41,243 nt of DNA from JADJWR01 sp964509545 (GTDB lineage Bacteria; Pseudomonadota; Gammaproteobacteria; Burkholderiales; Burkholderiaceae_F). A program made the position numbers and the translations under genes. This document shows positions 16,138-24,911 of this stretch, piece by piece. Below the pieces are notes generated by a model. It was not told the origin of the DNA. It did no database searches and saw only the letters and a program-made list of their open reading frames with translations. Every line of letters starts with the position of its first letter. Within the stretch, counting starts at the first letter, position 1. The DNA is taken from positions 1-41,243 of the forward strand of contig CAZDXQ010000034.1 in the NCBI GenBank assembly GCA_964509545.1, read 5' to 3'.

Positions 16138-16764
16138 TTACGGTCCGCGCGCCGCCAGCCTGCGCGCGGCCTTGTGCGCCAGCCGCTGCAGGTGCGGATC
16201 GTTCAGGCCGGCCTCGTGCAGCGCGGCCACCGTGCGCTGCAGGTAATCGAGGCTGGTGCCCTTGACGCCGCAGGCGCTGATCAGGATGTCGACGATCTCG
16301 TCCTCGCCGAGGTGGCTGCAGTAGTTGTGCGCGTCGCGACGCACGACGAACGCCAGCGCCGGCGTCCGGCCCGCGCTGCGCGCAAGATCGGCGCGGATCC
16401 ACGTCGGCCGGTAGGAACCGAGGAACATCTCGCGTTCCCAGAGCTGGCGAAACACGGCCGGCACCCTTGCCGCCGCGATCCGGTAGGCCATGCCGAGGCA
16501 GGATCCGCCGCGGTCGAGCCCGAAGACGATGCCGGGGCAATCGTGCGTGCCGCGGTAAAGCACCGAGCGCAGGCACAGCCGGCGGTGAAAGCCATGGATG
16601 CGCGCCGGCTCGCGGACCTCGAACTCGAACTCCGGCTTCCAGATCAGCGAGCCGTAGCCGAACACCCACAGCGGCGTATGGCCGTCCCAGTGCGCGAGCG
16701 CTGCGGCCAGCGAGGCCTGCAGCTGGGCCTCGGTCCAGCGTCCCGGCGTCGGGATGGCCGTCAT
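16138..16764 (-). CDS. Gamma-glutamylcyclotransferase, ChaC-like
   Basis: ChaC-family enzymes degrade glutathione to 5-oxoproline and Cys-Gly in the cytoplasm. The 208-residue protein has the substrate-binding WVFGYGSLIW motif (Tyr37-Trp42), then HGFHRRLCLRSVLYRGTHDCPGIVFGL. The probable general base is Glu112 in WEREM. The C terminus keeps DYLQRTVAALHEAGLNDPHL. The ATG at 16764 overlaps the MFS stop by four bases, so it is translationally coupled. The neighbours are two transporters and pdxH, giving a small-molecule turnover operon. Confidence 0.9.
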   Translation of the reverse strand: MTAIPTPGRWTEAQLQASLAAALAHWDGHTPLWVFGYGSLIWKPEFEFEVREPARIHGFHRRLCLRSVLYRGTHDCPGIVFGLDRGGSCLGMAYRIAAARVPAVFRQLWEREMFLGSYRPTWIRADLARSAGRTPALAFVVRRDAHNYCSHLGEDEIVDILISACGVKGTSLDYLQRTVAALHEAGLNDPHLQRLAHKAARRLAARGP

Positions 16765-17912
16765 CGCGATCTGACCTGGCGCCGTGCCGTCACGCCGCCG
16801 GCGACCAGCACGGCGGCCATGATCAGGAACACGAGGCGGGCGCCGACCACGCTGCCGGCGGCGCCGAAGACGAGCGGCAGCGCGACGTGGCTGCCGTTCA
16901 TTATCGTGGTGCGCAGGCCGAGCGCCTCGCCGACCCGCCCCGGCGGCGTGCGCCCGTGCAGCAGCGACATCACGTTCGGCTGCGCCGCGCCCAGGCCGAG
17001 GCCGAGCAGGAAGGTGCAGGCGGCCAGCGGCAGCAACGAACCGAACCATGGGATCAGCGCAAAGGCCAGCGCCGCGGTGAACAGCGTGAAGGTCAGTACC
17101 TGCCACTCGCTGAAGCGGCGCGACAGCTGCGGCATCGCCAGCCGGATGACGAAGGTCGCCACGGCGAAGCTGCCGAGCACCAGGCCGATCTCGGAGGCGG
17201 ACAGCCCGACGCGCGTGCCGTGCACCGGCATCATGAAGTTCTGCAGGTCCCACGACATCGACACCAGCGCCGTAGCGATGAGCACGTCGCGCACATCGCG
17301 GATCGACAGCAGTTCGAACATCGGCCGCGGCTCGGCCGCCTGCGCCGGGGCCGCACGCGTCGGCAGGTCGCGGCGATGGGCGAACAGCAGCGCGCCGTTG
17401 GCCAGCGTCAGCACGGTGAGGGCGGCGAATGCCGCGCGATGGCCGACGAAGTCGATCAGCAGCCCGCTGGCCACCGGTCCGGCCAGCCCGGCGATCGACG
17501 CGCCCAGCGCCAGCCAGGAAAAGTCCGCCGCGCGCCGGTTCGGGTCGGCGCGTTCGCCGACCAGATTGATCGTGGTCTGCTGCACCAGCATCGAACCGGT
17601 GCCGATCAGGCAGGCGCCGACCAGAAGCGGCGCGATGTCGGCCACCGCGAAGGGGAACAGCGCCGGCAGCAGGGCGCCGGCGGCCAGCAGCGCGGCGCCG
17701 GCCGCCAGCGGCTTCAGCGGGCCCACCGCGTCGAGCCAGCGCCCGGCGCGCACCGCGGTGAGCATCGGCACCAGCGCGAACAGCGCCATCAGCACGCCGA
17801 CGGTGAAGGTCGACGCACCGTTGGCCAGCGCGTACAGCGATCCGACCATGCGCGCCGAGACGAAGGTCGTGTGCGTGAGCACGCCGAGCGAAATGATGGT
17901 CAGCAGCGTCAT
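16761..17912 (-). CDS. MFS transporter
   Basis: This 383-residue major facilitator superfamily protein has about 12 helices in two halves and a cytoplasmic loop near residues 180-205. An RXGR-type turn (RAGRWLDAVGPL, about 55-66) matches the loop 2-3 motif A of MFS carriers. The shape resembles drug and metabolite efflux carriers, but the substrate is not predictable. It lies 18 bp after the EamA transporter and overlaps chaC by four bases, so all four genes (EamA, MFS, chaC, pdxH) probably form one transcript. Confidence 0.88.
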   Translation of the reverse strand: MTLLTIISLGVLTHTTFVSARMVGSLYALANGASTFTVGVLMALFALVPMLTAVRAGRWLDAVGPLKPLAAGAALLAAGALLPALFPFAVADIAPLLVGACLIGTGSMLVQQTTINLVGERADPNRRAADFSWLALGASIAGLAGPVASGLLIDFVGHRAAFAALTVLTLANGALLFAHRRDLPTRAAPAQAAEPRPMFELLSIRDVRDVLIATALVSMSWDLQNFMMPVHGTRVGLSASEIGLVLGSFAVATFVIRLAMPQLSRRFSEWQVLTFTLFTAALAFALIPWFGSLLPLAACTFLLGLGLGAAQPNVMSLLHGRTPPGRVGEALGLRTTIMNGSHVALPLVFGAAGSVVGARLVFLIMAAVLVAGGVTARRQVRSR

Positions 17913-17930
17913 CGCCCGCCGTCGCTGCGC

Positions 17931-18857
17931 TCAGTTCCGCCTGGGCCGCCAGGCGACCAGCGCCACGCCGGCGCAGGTGACGGCCACGCCGACGGCGGTC
18001 AGACCGGTCGGCACGACCGCGAACATCAGCCACTCGAGGAGCACGGCGATGATCGGCGTCAGATACAGCAGGCTGGTGACGCGCGTGGCCTCGCCGCGGC
18101 GCATCAGCGTATGCAGCGCGTTGACGGCGAGGATCGACGAGAACACGACGAGGAAGCCGACGGCGCCGAAAAGGGCCCAGGCCGGGTGCACGGCAAAATC
18201 CTCGACGACCACGGCCAGCGGCGCCAGCACTGCCAGCGCCGCGCCGAACTGCGCCAGCGACGCGACGCGCAGGTCGACGGTCGGGCAGAACGCCCGCTGG
18301 TAAAGCGTGCCGATGGTGGTGGCGGCGAGCGAGAACAGCACGCAGGCGACGCTGCCTGCGCTGACCGCACGCACGTCGATCTTGTGCCAGACGACCAGCG
18401 CCACGCCGGCCAGGCCGAGCAGGACGCCGAGCCACTGGTCAGCGCGCAGCCGCTCATGCAGCAGCGCGGCGGCGATGATCGCCGTGGCCAGCGGCTGCAC
18501 CGACAGCACGAGCGCGGTGACACCCGCCGACATGCCGAGGTACTGCGCGTAGTGGCTGCCGCCGAGATTGGCCGCGTGCATCAGCAGGCCGGCCACCAGC
18601 ACGTGCGTCCATTCGTTCGGCGAACCGGGCCAGCGCAGCTTCTCGCGACGGTGCCACCAAAGCGCCAGTGGCACCAGAAGCGCCACGCCGGTGGCAAAGC
18701 GCAGCACCAGGAAGGTGAACGGCGGCGCGTGCAGCAGGCCGACCTTGGTGGCGAGGTAGCCGCAGCCCCAGGTCGTGACAAAGAACCACGCCAGCACCGG
18801 CGAGGCGAGCCACGGCGTCGTGACCGCTGGGGGTAATTGAGCGGCGCGGGAGGTCAT
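17931..18857 (-). CDS. EamA/DMT-family transporter
   Basis: This is a 308-residue ten-helix drug/metabolite transporter with two EamA repeats, at about residues 17-150 and 165-300. The early motif WFFVTTWGCGYLATKVGLLHAPPFTFLVLRF is typical of the family, as is the conserved MSAGVTALVLSVQPL in the first half. The ATG at 18857 starts ahead of the first helix. It is the first gene of the minus-strand operon with the MFS carrier, chaC and pdxH. Such proteins export amino acids, cysteine-type compounds or other metabolites. Export linked to glutathione breakdown is only a guess from position. Confidence 0.9.
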   Translation of the reverse strand: MTSRAAQLPPAVTTPWLASPVLAWFFVTTWGCGYLATKVGLLHAPPFTFLVLRFATGVALLVPLALWWHRREKLRWPGSPNEWTHVLVAGLLMHAANLGGSHYAQYLGMSAGVTALVLSVQPLATAIIAAALLHERLRADQWLGVLLGLAGVALVVWHKIDVRAVSAGSVACVLFSLAATTIGTLYQRAFCPTVDLRVASLAQFGAALAVLAPLAVVVEDFAVHPAWALFGAVGFLVVFSSILAVNALHTLMRRGEATRVTSLLYLTPIIAVLLEWLMFAVVPTGLTAVGVAVTCAGVALVAWRPRRN

Positions 18858-19000
18858 CGTCGAAGGCGCGATTGTCGCCCACCGTCGAAGGCGCAAGGCA
18901 CGAGGGCCGACCGGACCGCCGCACTGCAGGCGCTGCGCCCACTCGCAGCGGCCCGCCGAAGGTACGCAGGCGAAGGCTGCCGCTTTCCTGCGCCGCGCGG

Positions 19001-19900
19001 TCAGACCTCTCGAATCAGCAGCAGCGGCGTGTTGCAGCGGGCGGCGACGCGCTGCGCGACCGAGCCGAGGACGGCCGACTTGATCGCGCCGTAGCCGTGC
19101 GAACCCATCACCAGCACGTCGAGTTTCTTCTTCCTGGCATAGGCGGCGATCTCGTCGCCGGCCGGTCCGGTCAGGCAGACGCTGTCGCAGGGCACCCGTT
19201 CGCCGTCGAACAGCGCGCGCACCGGCGTGACCGCCTTCTCAAAGGCCTGCTGCTGCATTGCCTTGATTTCCTCGGCCGAGTACGCCGGCAGCGCGATGCC
19301 GGCCATGTCGGGCATCGTCGCGCCGGCAAACTCGGGCACGGCGTGAATGACGGTGAACTGCGGCCTGGCGCCGAACAGCGTGCGGTGCTTGAGCGTGTAC
19401 TTTGCCGCCGCGATGCCGTAGTCGCTGCCGTCGACGGCGATGCCGACCTTGAGCGAGTCGGCCGGCGCCGGCCCATGGCCGCGCAACAGAAGCAGCGGCC
19501 GGCTGCTGCGGCCGAGCACGCCGAGCGTGACCGAGCCGAGCAGCAGGCTGGCCAGCGCGCCGTGCCCATGCGAACCCATGGCGATCAGGTCCACCTTTGC
19601 CGCGTCGGCGCGGCGGGCGATTTCCTCGGCCGGATGGCCGACGACGTAGGCCGATTCGGCCTGCAGGCCGGCGCGCTTCAACGCCGACAGCGAACCCTTC
19701 AAGGCCTTCTTCGACTCGTCCTCGTAGTAGGTGGTGACCGCGGCCTTGCCGATCAGCCGCGCCGCGCGAACCGGCACCGGCAACTGCACGTTCAGCAACT
19801 GCACGTCGGGGCTGGCGCCGATCAGGGTGGCGCGCGAGGCGATGAACTCGATCGCCGCCCGGCTGTACTTGCTGCCGTCGACCGGCACCAGGATCTTCAT
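19001..19900 (-). CDS. Universal stress protein, tandem UspA domains
   Basis: This 299-residue cytoplasmic protein holds two UspA domains, at about residues 1-142 and 149-299. Each has the ATP-binding loop of the UspFG/MJ0577 type: GSHGHG (109-114) followed by LGSV, and GSHGYG (266-271) followed by LGSV. It therefore probably binds ATP and helps in starvation or oxidative stress. Each domain starts with the phosphate-binding VPVDGS or AVDGSD strand-turn. The start at ATG 19900 fits the domain boundary. The gene is divergent from the TAXI protein across a 253-bp region rich in CGATCG palindromes. Confidence 0.95.
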   Translation of the reverse strand: MKILVPVDGSKYSRAAIEFIASRATLIGASPDVQLLNVQLPVPVRAARLIGKAAVTTYYEDESKKALKGSLSALKRAGLQAESAYVVGHPAEEIARRADAAKVDLIAMGSHGHGALASLLLGSVTLGVLGRSSRPLLLLRGHGPAPADSLKVGIAVDGSDYGIAAAKYTLKHRTLFGARPQFTVIHAVPEFAGATMPDMAGIALPAYSAEEIKAMQQQAFEKAVTPVRALFDGERVPCDSVCLTGPAGDEIAAYARKKKLDVLVMGSHGYGAIKSAVLGSVAQRVAARCNTPLLLIREV

Positions 19901-19998
19901 GGTCGTGTCCTCGTCGTGTTCTTCGTTCTTGCGCAGCCGGGCGCTGTGCCGACTTCCGCTGCCCGGTCATGCGCCGGCGGTGCGCCGCAGTGTAGAAC

Positions 19999-20101
19999 CG
20001 ATCGCAGAATTCCCGGCGGCGATCGTCAGGGATTCCGCGATCGCTTCTGTTGTCGATCGCCGATCGGCAGCGGCCGCGACTCAGCGGCGGCTCGTCGATC
20101 G
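19999..20101. repeat. Cluster of six CGATCG palindromes in a divergent promoter region
   Basis: CGATCG occurs at 19999, 20020, 20038, 20054, 20061 and 20096, six times in 103 bp. The 253-bp gap lies between the divergent UspA and TAXI genes. By base composition one would expect far fewer than one. It could be a multi-site operator or a methylation/restriction-related cluster. The rest of the gap shows no clear promoter. Confidence 0.55.
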
Positions 20102-20153
20102 GCGCGGCGCAGTGGCGGGCGCTTGCATAATCGGCCGCGAAAACCCTGCGCCG

Positions 20154-21515
20154 ATGCCCCGCCTGCTGCGCCACACGCTGCTGTCGATCCGCGACCTCGC
20201 CGCCGCGGCCGCCCCCTTCGTGCTCATCGCCGTGCTGGCGCTGTGGGCCGCGTATGTCCTGCTCGACCCGGCGCCGCCGAAGCGAATGGTGCTGGCGACC
20301 GGCCCGGACCAGGGCGCCTACGCCGAGTTCGGCCGCGCCTATGCGCGGCTGCTGTCGCGGCACGGCATCGAGGTGGAACTGCGCGCCACCGAAGGTTCGG
20401 CGGAAAACCTGCGCCTCTTGCGCGATGCGCGCGAGCCGGTCGACCTGGCCTTCGTCCAGGGCGGCGCCGGCGAGGCGCTTTACGCGGTCGACGAGGACAG
20501 GAGCGGAACGCCGCTGGTGTCGCTCGGCAGCCTGTTCTACGAGCCGGTGCGGATCTTCTATCGCTCCGCGCTGCGAGAGGGGCGTTCCGGCCCGACGCCG
20601 CTGGCGCAGGTGGGCGAACTGTCCGGGCTGCGCGTGAACCTCGGCCCGGCCGGTGCCGGCGGCCGCAACCTGATGCTGAAGCTGCTGCACGCCAACCGCG
20701 TCGAACTGTCGTCGCTTCAGATTTCCGAACTCGGGCCGACGGCGGCCGTGGTGGCGCTGCTCGACGGCCGCCTCGACGCCATCGTGCTGGTGTCGGCGCC
20801 GGAGTCGCCGCTGGTGCAGATGCTGCTGATGACGCCCGGCATTCGGCTTTTCGAGTTCGCGCAGGCCGAGGCCTACGCGCGGCGCTTTGCCTTCGTCAGC
20901 CACCTGGTGCTACCGCGCGGCGTGGTCGACCTGGCGCGAGACCTGCCGTCGCGCGACGTCGCTCTGGTGGCCGTCACCGCGACGCTTGCGGCGCGCGAGA
21001 ACACGCACCCGGCGCTGGTGCAACTGGCCGTGCAGGCGGCGCACGAGATCCACGGCGGACCGGGCTGGTTCGCCCGCGCCGGCCAGTTTCCGCGCGCCGA
21101 ATCGCCCGAGTTGCCGCTGGCGGACGAGGCGGCGCGTTTCTATCGCAGTGGCCCGCCGCTGCTGCAGCGCTATCTGCCGTTCTGGCTGGCCAACCTGATC
21201 GACCGCATGTGGGTGGTGCTGGTGTCGATCATCGCCGTGCTGATCCCGGCCTCGCGCGTCGTGCCGCCGCTGTACGAATTCCGCGTGCGCTCGCGTATCT
21301 TCCGCTGGTACGGCCAGCTGCGCGGCATCGAGGAGCAGACCGGGCTGCCGGCGGCGGACCGTGAGCGGCTGCTGCACGAGCTCGACGCGCTCGACGGCAG
21401 GGTCGGCCGGATCACGGTGCCGCTGTCGCATGCCGACGAGCTGTACGCGCTGCGCAGCCACATCGAACTGGTGCGCGCGCGCCTGCGCGCGGCGGGTGAA
21501 GGCGAAACGCGATGA
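20154..21515 (+). CDS. Membrane-anchored TAXI-family solute-binding protein
   Basis: This 453-residue protein contains a TAXI (TRAP-associated extracytoplasmic immunogenic) binding domain at about residues 45-340: KRMVLATGPDQGAYAEFGRAYARLL, then LAFVQGGAGEAL, then RVNLGPAGAGGRNLMLKLL. It is held by an N-terminal helix (about 19-37). A second helix (about 352-372) is followed by an 80-residue C-terminal domain predicted to be cytoplasmic. Classic TAXI receptors are free periplasmic proteins paired with fused DctQM. No such permease is nearby, so this anchored form may sense rather than transport. Its stop overlaps the pncA start by four bases. Confidence 0.86.
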   Translation: MPRLLRHTLLSIRDLAAAAAPFVLIAVLALWAAYVLLDPAPPKRMVLATGPDQGAYAEFGRAYARLLSRHGIEVELRATEGSAENLRLLRDAREPVDLAFVQGGAGEALYAVDEDRSGTPLVSLGSLFYEPVRIFYRSALREGRSGPTPLAQVGELSGLRVNLGPAGAGGRNLMLKLLHANRVELSSLQISELGPTAAVVALLDGRLDAIVLVSAPESPLVQMLLMTPGIRLFEFAQAEAYARRFAFVSHLVLPRGVVDLARDLPSRDVALVAVTATLAARENTHPALVQLAVQAAHEIHGGPGWFARAGQFPRAESPELPLADEAARFYRSGPPLLQRYLPFWLANLIDRMWVVLVSIIAVLIPASRVVPPLYEFRVRSRIFRWYGQLRGIEEQTGLPAADRERLLHELDALDGRVGRITVPLSHADELYALRSHIELVRARLRAAGEGETR

Positions 21516-22129
21516 ATGACGATGCGGTGCTGCTGGTGATCGACGTGCAGAACGACTTCCTGCCCGGTGGCGCGCTGGCCGTGCCGCGCGGCGACGAGGT
21601 CGTGCCTGTGGTCAATGCGCTGGCGGCGAAGTTCGCCAACGTGATCCTGACCCAGGACTGGCATCCGCCGCGGCACATTTCGTTCGCCTCGCGCCATCCG
21701 GGCCGCAGCCCTTTCGAGCGGATCGAACTGCCTTACGGCATGCAGGTGCTGTGGCCCGACCACTGCGTGCAGGGCAGCCGCGGTGCCGAGTTCGCCGCCG
21801 GCCTGGCGGTGCCGCATGCGCAGGCAGTGGTGCGCAAGGGCTATCACGCCTTCACCGACAGCTATTCGGCGCTGCTCGAGGCCGACCGGTCAACGCCGAC
21901 CGGGCTCGCCGGGCTGCTGCGCGAGCGCGGCATCCGCCGCGTCTTCTGCTGCGGCCTGGCCACCGACTTCTGCGTCGCCTGGAGCGCGATCGACGCACAG
22001 GCCGCCGGCTTCGACACGACCGTCATCGAAGACGCCTGCCGCGCCATCGACACGGAGGGCTCGCTGGCGGCGGCGCGGCGCGATCTGGCCGCGGCCGGCG
22101 TGCGTCTGATTTCCGCCGATGCCCTGTAG
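21512..22129 (+). CDS. pncA: Nicotinamidase
   Basis: PncA hydrolyses nicotinamide to nicotinate and ammonia in the NAD salvage pathway. The 205-residue isochorismatase-fold protein has the catalytic triad Asp11 (VIDVQNDF), Lys109 (RKG) and Cys154 (ATDFCV). It also has the metal ligands Asp49 and His51 (QDWHPPRHISF) and His84 (WPDHCVQ). All are those of true nicotinamidases rather than general isochorismatases. It is coupled by ATGA overlap to the TAXI-like protein, and DUF349 and DUF1810 genes follow. Confidence 0.93.
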   Translation: MNDDAVLLVIDVQNDFLPGGALAVPRGDEVVPVVNALAAKFANVILTQDWHPPRHISFASRHPGRSPFERIELPYGMQVLWPDHCVQGSRGAEFAAGLAVPHAQAVVRKGYHAFTDSYSALLEADRSTPTGLAGLLRERGIRRVFCCGLATDFCVAWSAIDAQAAGFDTTVIEDACRAIDTEGSLAAARRDLAAAGVRLISADAL

Positions 22130-22183
22130 CGCCGGCTACCTTTGGCTGCCTCGAACACTTCGCCACCCATACGACTTCGTCCC

Positions 22184-24886
22184 GTGCTGAACAAGATCCT
22201 TTCGCGTACGCCGCTGCACGAACACGCCGATCCGCAGCAGCGGCTGCTCGGCGTGGCCGAACTGCCGCCGGACTCGGCCGAACTGCTGCGGCTGCTGCAC
22301 GCCGATCCCGCGCCCGAGGTGCGCGCTGCCGCCGCGCGCCGCTGCAGCGATGCCGCCGCGCTGATCGCCCGCTGGTCGGGCGATGGCGAGCCGCTGGTGC
22401 GCTCGGCGATCGTCGAATCGCTGGGCCACTGGCTGGACGGGATCGCCGATGGCGAAAGCCTGCGCCGCGCGCTCGAGGGCATCGGTGAGCAGCAGCTGCT
22501 GGTCGAAATCGCGCTCGCCGGCGCCCACGCGCCGGTGCGCATGGCGGCGGCCGAGCGCGTCAGCGACCCCGATGCGCTGCGCCGCCTGGCCGAGTCGGCC
22601 AAGGACAAGGATCGCGGCGTGGCCCGGCTCGCCCGGCACAGGGTCGAGGCGATCGATCGGCGCGCAGCGCAGGCGGTGCAGGCCGACGCGCTGCTGGCGC
22701 AGGCCGAGGCGCTGGTCGAGCAGCCGGGCGCGGTCGTGATGGCGGCGGTGGAACTGGAACGGCGCTGGAAGGCGCTCGATCTGCGCGACGATGCCGAGCG
22801 GCTGGCGCGCTGGGACGCCGCCGGGGCCGCCCTGCAGGCGCGTTTCGAGCGCGAGCGCGAGCAGCAGCGGGCGCAGGCGGAATTCGACCAGCGGCTCGCC
22901 GACTGGCTTGCCGGTCTGGTGACCACGCCGGCGCCCGAGGCGCTGCCGCAGCTGCGCGCGGAACTTCAGGCGTGGCGCGCCCGGGCAGAGGAGCTGCACG
23001 ACGCCGCGGCGGTCGCCAAGCTGGCGCAGGCGGAGAAGTCGCTGGCGCATTGGGAGCAGGCCGCGCCGGCGCTGGCCACCGCGCAGTCTTTGGTCGCCGA
23101 GGCCGAGCGGCTGGCTGCCGACACCGGCATCGACAACGCGCAGCTGCCGCTGCGCTGGCAGGCGCTCGAGCTCGCCGTGCGCACGCCGGAGCTGTCGCGC
23201 CGCTTCGAGGCGGCGATCATGTTGATCGAGAGCCGGCGGCTGGCGCAGATGCGCGCCACCCAGCAGCAGGAAAGCGCGGCGCGGCATCAGTTGCACACGC
23301 TGCTGCATGAAGCCGAGCAGGCGCTGGCCGCGGGCCACGTGCAGGCGGCGCGCGCCGCCGCCGACCAGACGCGGGCGCTGAAGGCGGCGGCCGGCACGCT
23401 GCCGAAGCCGACCATCCAGCGCCTGAGCCGCGTCGTGCAGCAGCTCGGCGAACTGGAGCGGTGGATGAGCTTCGGCCAGCACCAGGCGCGCGTGCAGCTT
23501 TGCGAGCGCGCCGAGGCGTTGGCGGCCGAAGCCCACCCGCCGGCGCATCTGGCCAAGGAGGTGCCGAAGCTGCGCGCCGAGTGGAAGGCGCTCGACGAGC
23601 AGCACGCCGGCGTGCCCAAGGCGCTGTGGGAGCGGTTCGACGCCGCCTGCGAGAAGGCGTATGCGCCGGCGGCCCGGCACTTCGCCGAACTGCATGCGAG
23701 CCGCAAGCAGGCGCGCAAGCAGCGCGACGAATTCATCGCCGCGGCCGCCGAAAAGGTGCCGGCGCTGCTCGCCGAGCCGCACGACCTGCGCGCGATCGAG
23801 CGCTGGCTGCGCGAGACCGACCAGGCGTGGCACGGCGCCGGGCTGGGCAGCGTCGAGCCCGACACGTGGAAGAAGCTCGACGCGCGGATGAAGCAGGCGC
23901 TCGCCCCGCTGCGCGAGCTGATCGGTCAGGCGCGCAGCGCGGCCAAGGCCGGGCGGCAGGCGCTGATTGCCGAGGCCGAAGCGCTGGTGGCCCGGGCGCA
24001 GGAACGCGAAGCGCCGGCGCAGGCGCGCGCGCTGCAGGCGCGCTGGCAGGAGCAAGCGCGGGCGCATCCGCTGGCCGGCCGCGACGAGCGCGCGCTGTGG
24101 GAGCGCTTCCGCGCCGCCTGCAACGCAGTGTTCGAGTCGCGCGACAGCAAGCGCAAGGAGATCGAAGAGCGCAAGCGCGGCGAGCGCCGCGTCTTCGAGC
24201 AGGTGATCGAACAGCTCGACGCGCTGGCGCAGTCGACGGAGCCCGCCGACGAGCGGATCCGGCGCAGCCTGCGCGAGCTGCAGCAGAAATGGAAGGAGGC
24301 GGCGGCCGCCAACGCCGTGCCGGCGGCGCTCGAGACGCGCTTCCGCGCCGCGCGTGGCGCCGTCGAGGGACTGCTGAGCGCGCGCAGCCGCGGCAAGGAA
24401 GCGGCGGTGTGGCAGGCGCTGCTGGCCAAGGCGCAGCTGTGCGACGAACTCGATGCCGCGCTGATGGCCGACCCGCCGGCGCCGCCCGACGCGGAGGCGG
24501 TGCGCGGCCGCTGGGCCGCGGCTGCGGCGCTGGCGGAGGCCTGGGAGAAGAAGATGGCCGGCCGTCGCGACCAGGCGCTGGGCGCTTTCGCCGACGAAGA
24601 TGCGCGGTACGACCACCTCGACCGCATCGACGCCGGCGTCGCGCGGCGCCGCGATGCGCTGCTCGAACTGGAGCTTGCGCTCGGCCTGCCGAGCCCGGCG
24701 GAGCTGATCAAGGAACGCCTTGCCGTGCAGGTCAAGCAGCTGCGCAGCCGCTTCAAGGACACGGCGGCGACTGCTGGCAGCGCCGGCGAGATCCTGCTCG
24801 AGTGGTGCGCCACGCCCGGCGTGGCCGACGCGCGCGACCGCGGCCGGGTCGAGCGCATCATCGAGTCGCTGCAGCGGCGCCGCTGA
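22184..24886 (+). CDS. Large DUF349-repeat coiled-coil protein
   Basis: This is a 900-residue, highly helical, Ala/Arg/Glu-rich soluble protein. Several DUF349-type segments are visible, such as LRAEWKALDEQHAGVPKALWERFDAACEKAY (about residues 465-495) and ARWQEQARAHPLAGRDERALWERFRAACN (about 620-645). The N-terminal 150 residues resemble a HEAT-like repeat. The function of DUF349 proteins is not established. The GTG at 22184 is chosen because VLNKILSRTP matches the usual family start, and the TTG 14 codons upstream lies close behind pncA without a clear SD. A long coiled coil suggests a scaffold or RNA-binding role, which is inference. Confidence 0.86.
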   Translation: MLNKILSRTPLHEHADPQQRLLGVAELPPDSAELLRLLHADPAPEVRAAAARRCSDAAALIARWSGDGEPLVRSAIVESLGHWLDGIADGESLRRALEGIGEQQLLVEIALAGAHAPVRMAAAERVSDPDALRRLAESAKDKDRGVARLARHRVEAIDRRAAQAVQADALLAQAEALVEQPGAVVMAAVELERRWKALDLRDDAERLARWDAAGAALQARFEREREQQRAQAEFDQRLADWLAGLVTTPAPEALPQLRAELQAWRARAEELHDAAAVAKLAQAEKSLAHWEQAAPALATAQSLVAEAERLAADTGIDNAQLPLRWQALELAVRTPELSRRFEAAIMLIESRRLAQMRATQQQESAARHQLHTLLHEAEQALAAGHVQAARAAADQTRALKAAAGTLPKPTIQRLSRVVQQLGELERWMSFGQHQARVQLCERAEALAAEAHPPAHLAKEVPKLRAEWKALDEQHAGVPKALWERFDAACEKAYAPAARHFAELHASRKQARKQRDEFIAAAAEKVPALLAEPHDLRAIERWLRETDQAWHGAGLGSVEPDTWKKLDARMKQALAPLRELIGQARSAAKAGRQALIAEAEALVARAQEREAPAQARALQARWQEQARAHPLAGRDERALWERFRAACNAVFESRDSKRKEIEERKRGERRVFEQVIEQLDALAQSTEPADERIRRSLRELQQKWKEAAAANAVPAALETRFRAARGAVEGLLSARSRGKEAAVWQALLAKAQLCDELDAALMADPPAPPDAEAVRGRWAAAAALAEAWEKKMAGRRDQALGAFADEDARYDHLDRIDAGVARRRDALLELELALGLPSPAELIKERLAVQVKQLRSRFKDTAATAGSAGEILLEWCATPGVADARDRGRVERIIESLQRRR

Positions 24887-24911
24887 GGCGGCGTTACGGC
24901 TGGCCGCCGCG

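Noticed and set aside
16467..18836. A 789-codon plus-strand frame over the ChaC-MFS-EamA genes
   Set aside because: Composition (Arg, Gln, His, Gly) is that of antisense to GC-rich membrane proteins. The minus-strand genes have motifs and coupled starts.
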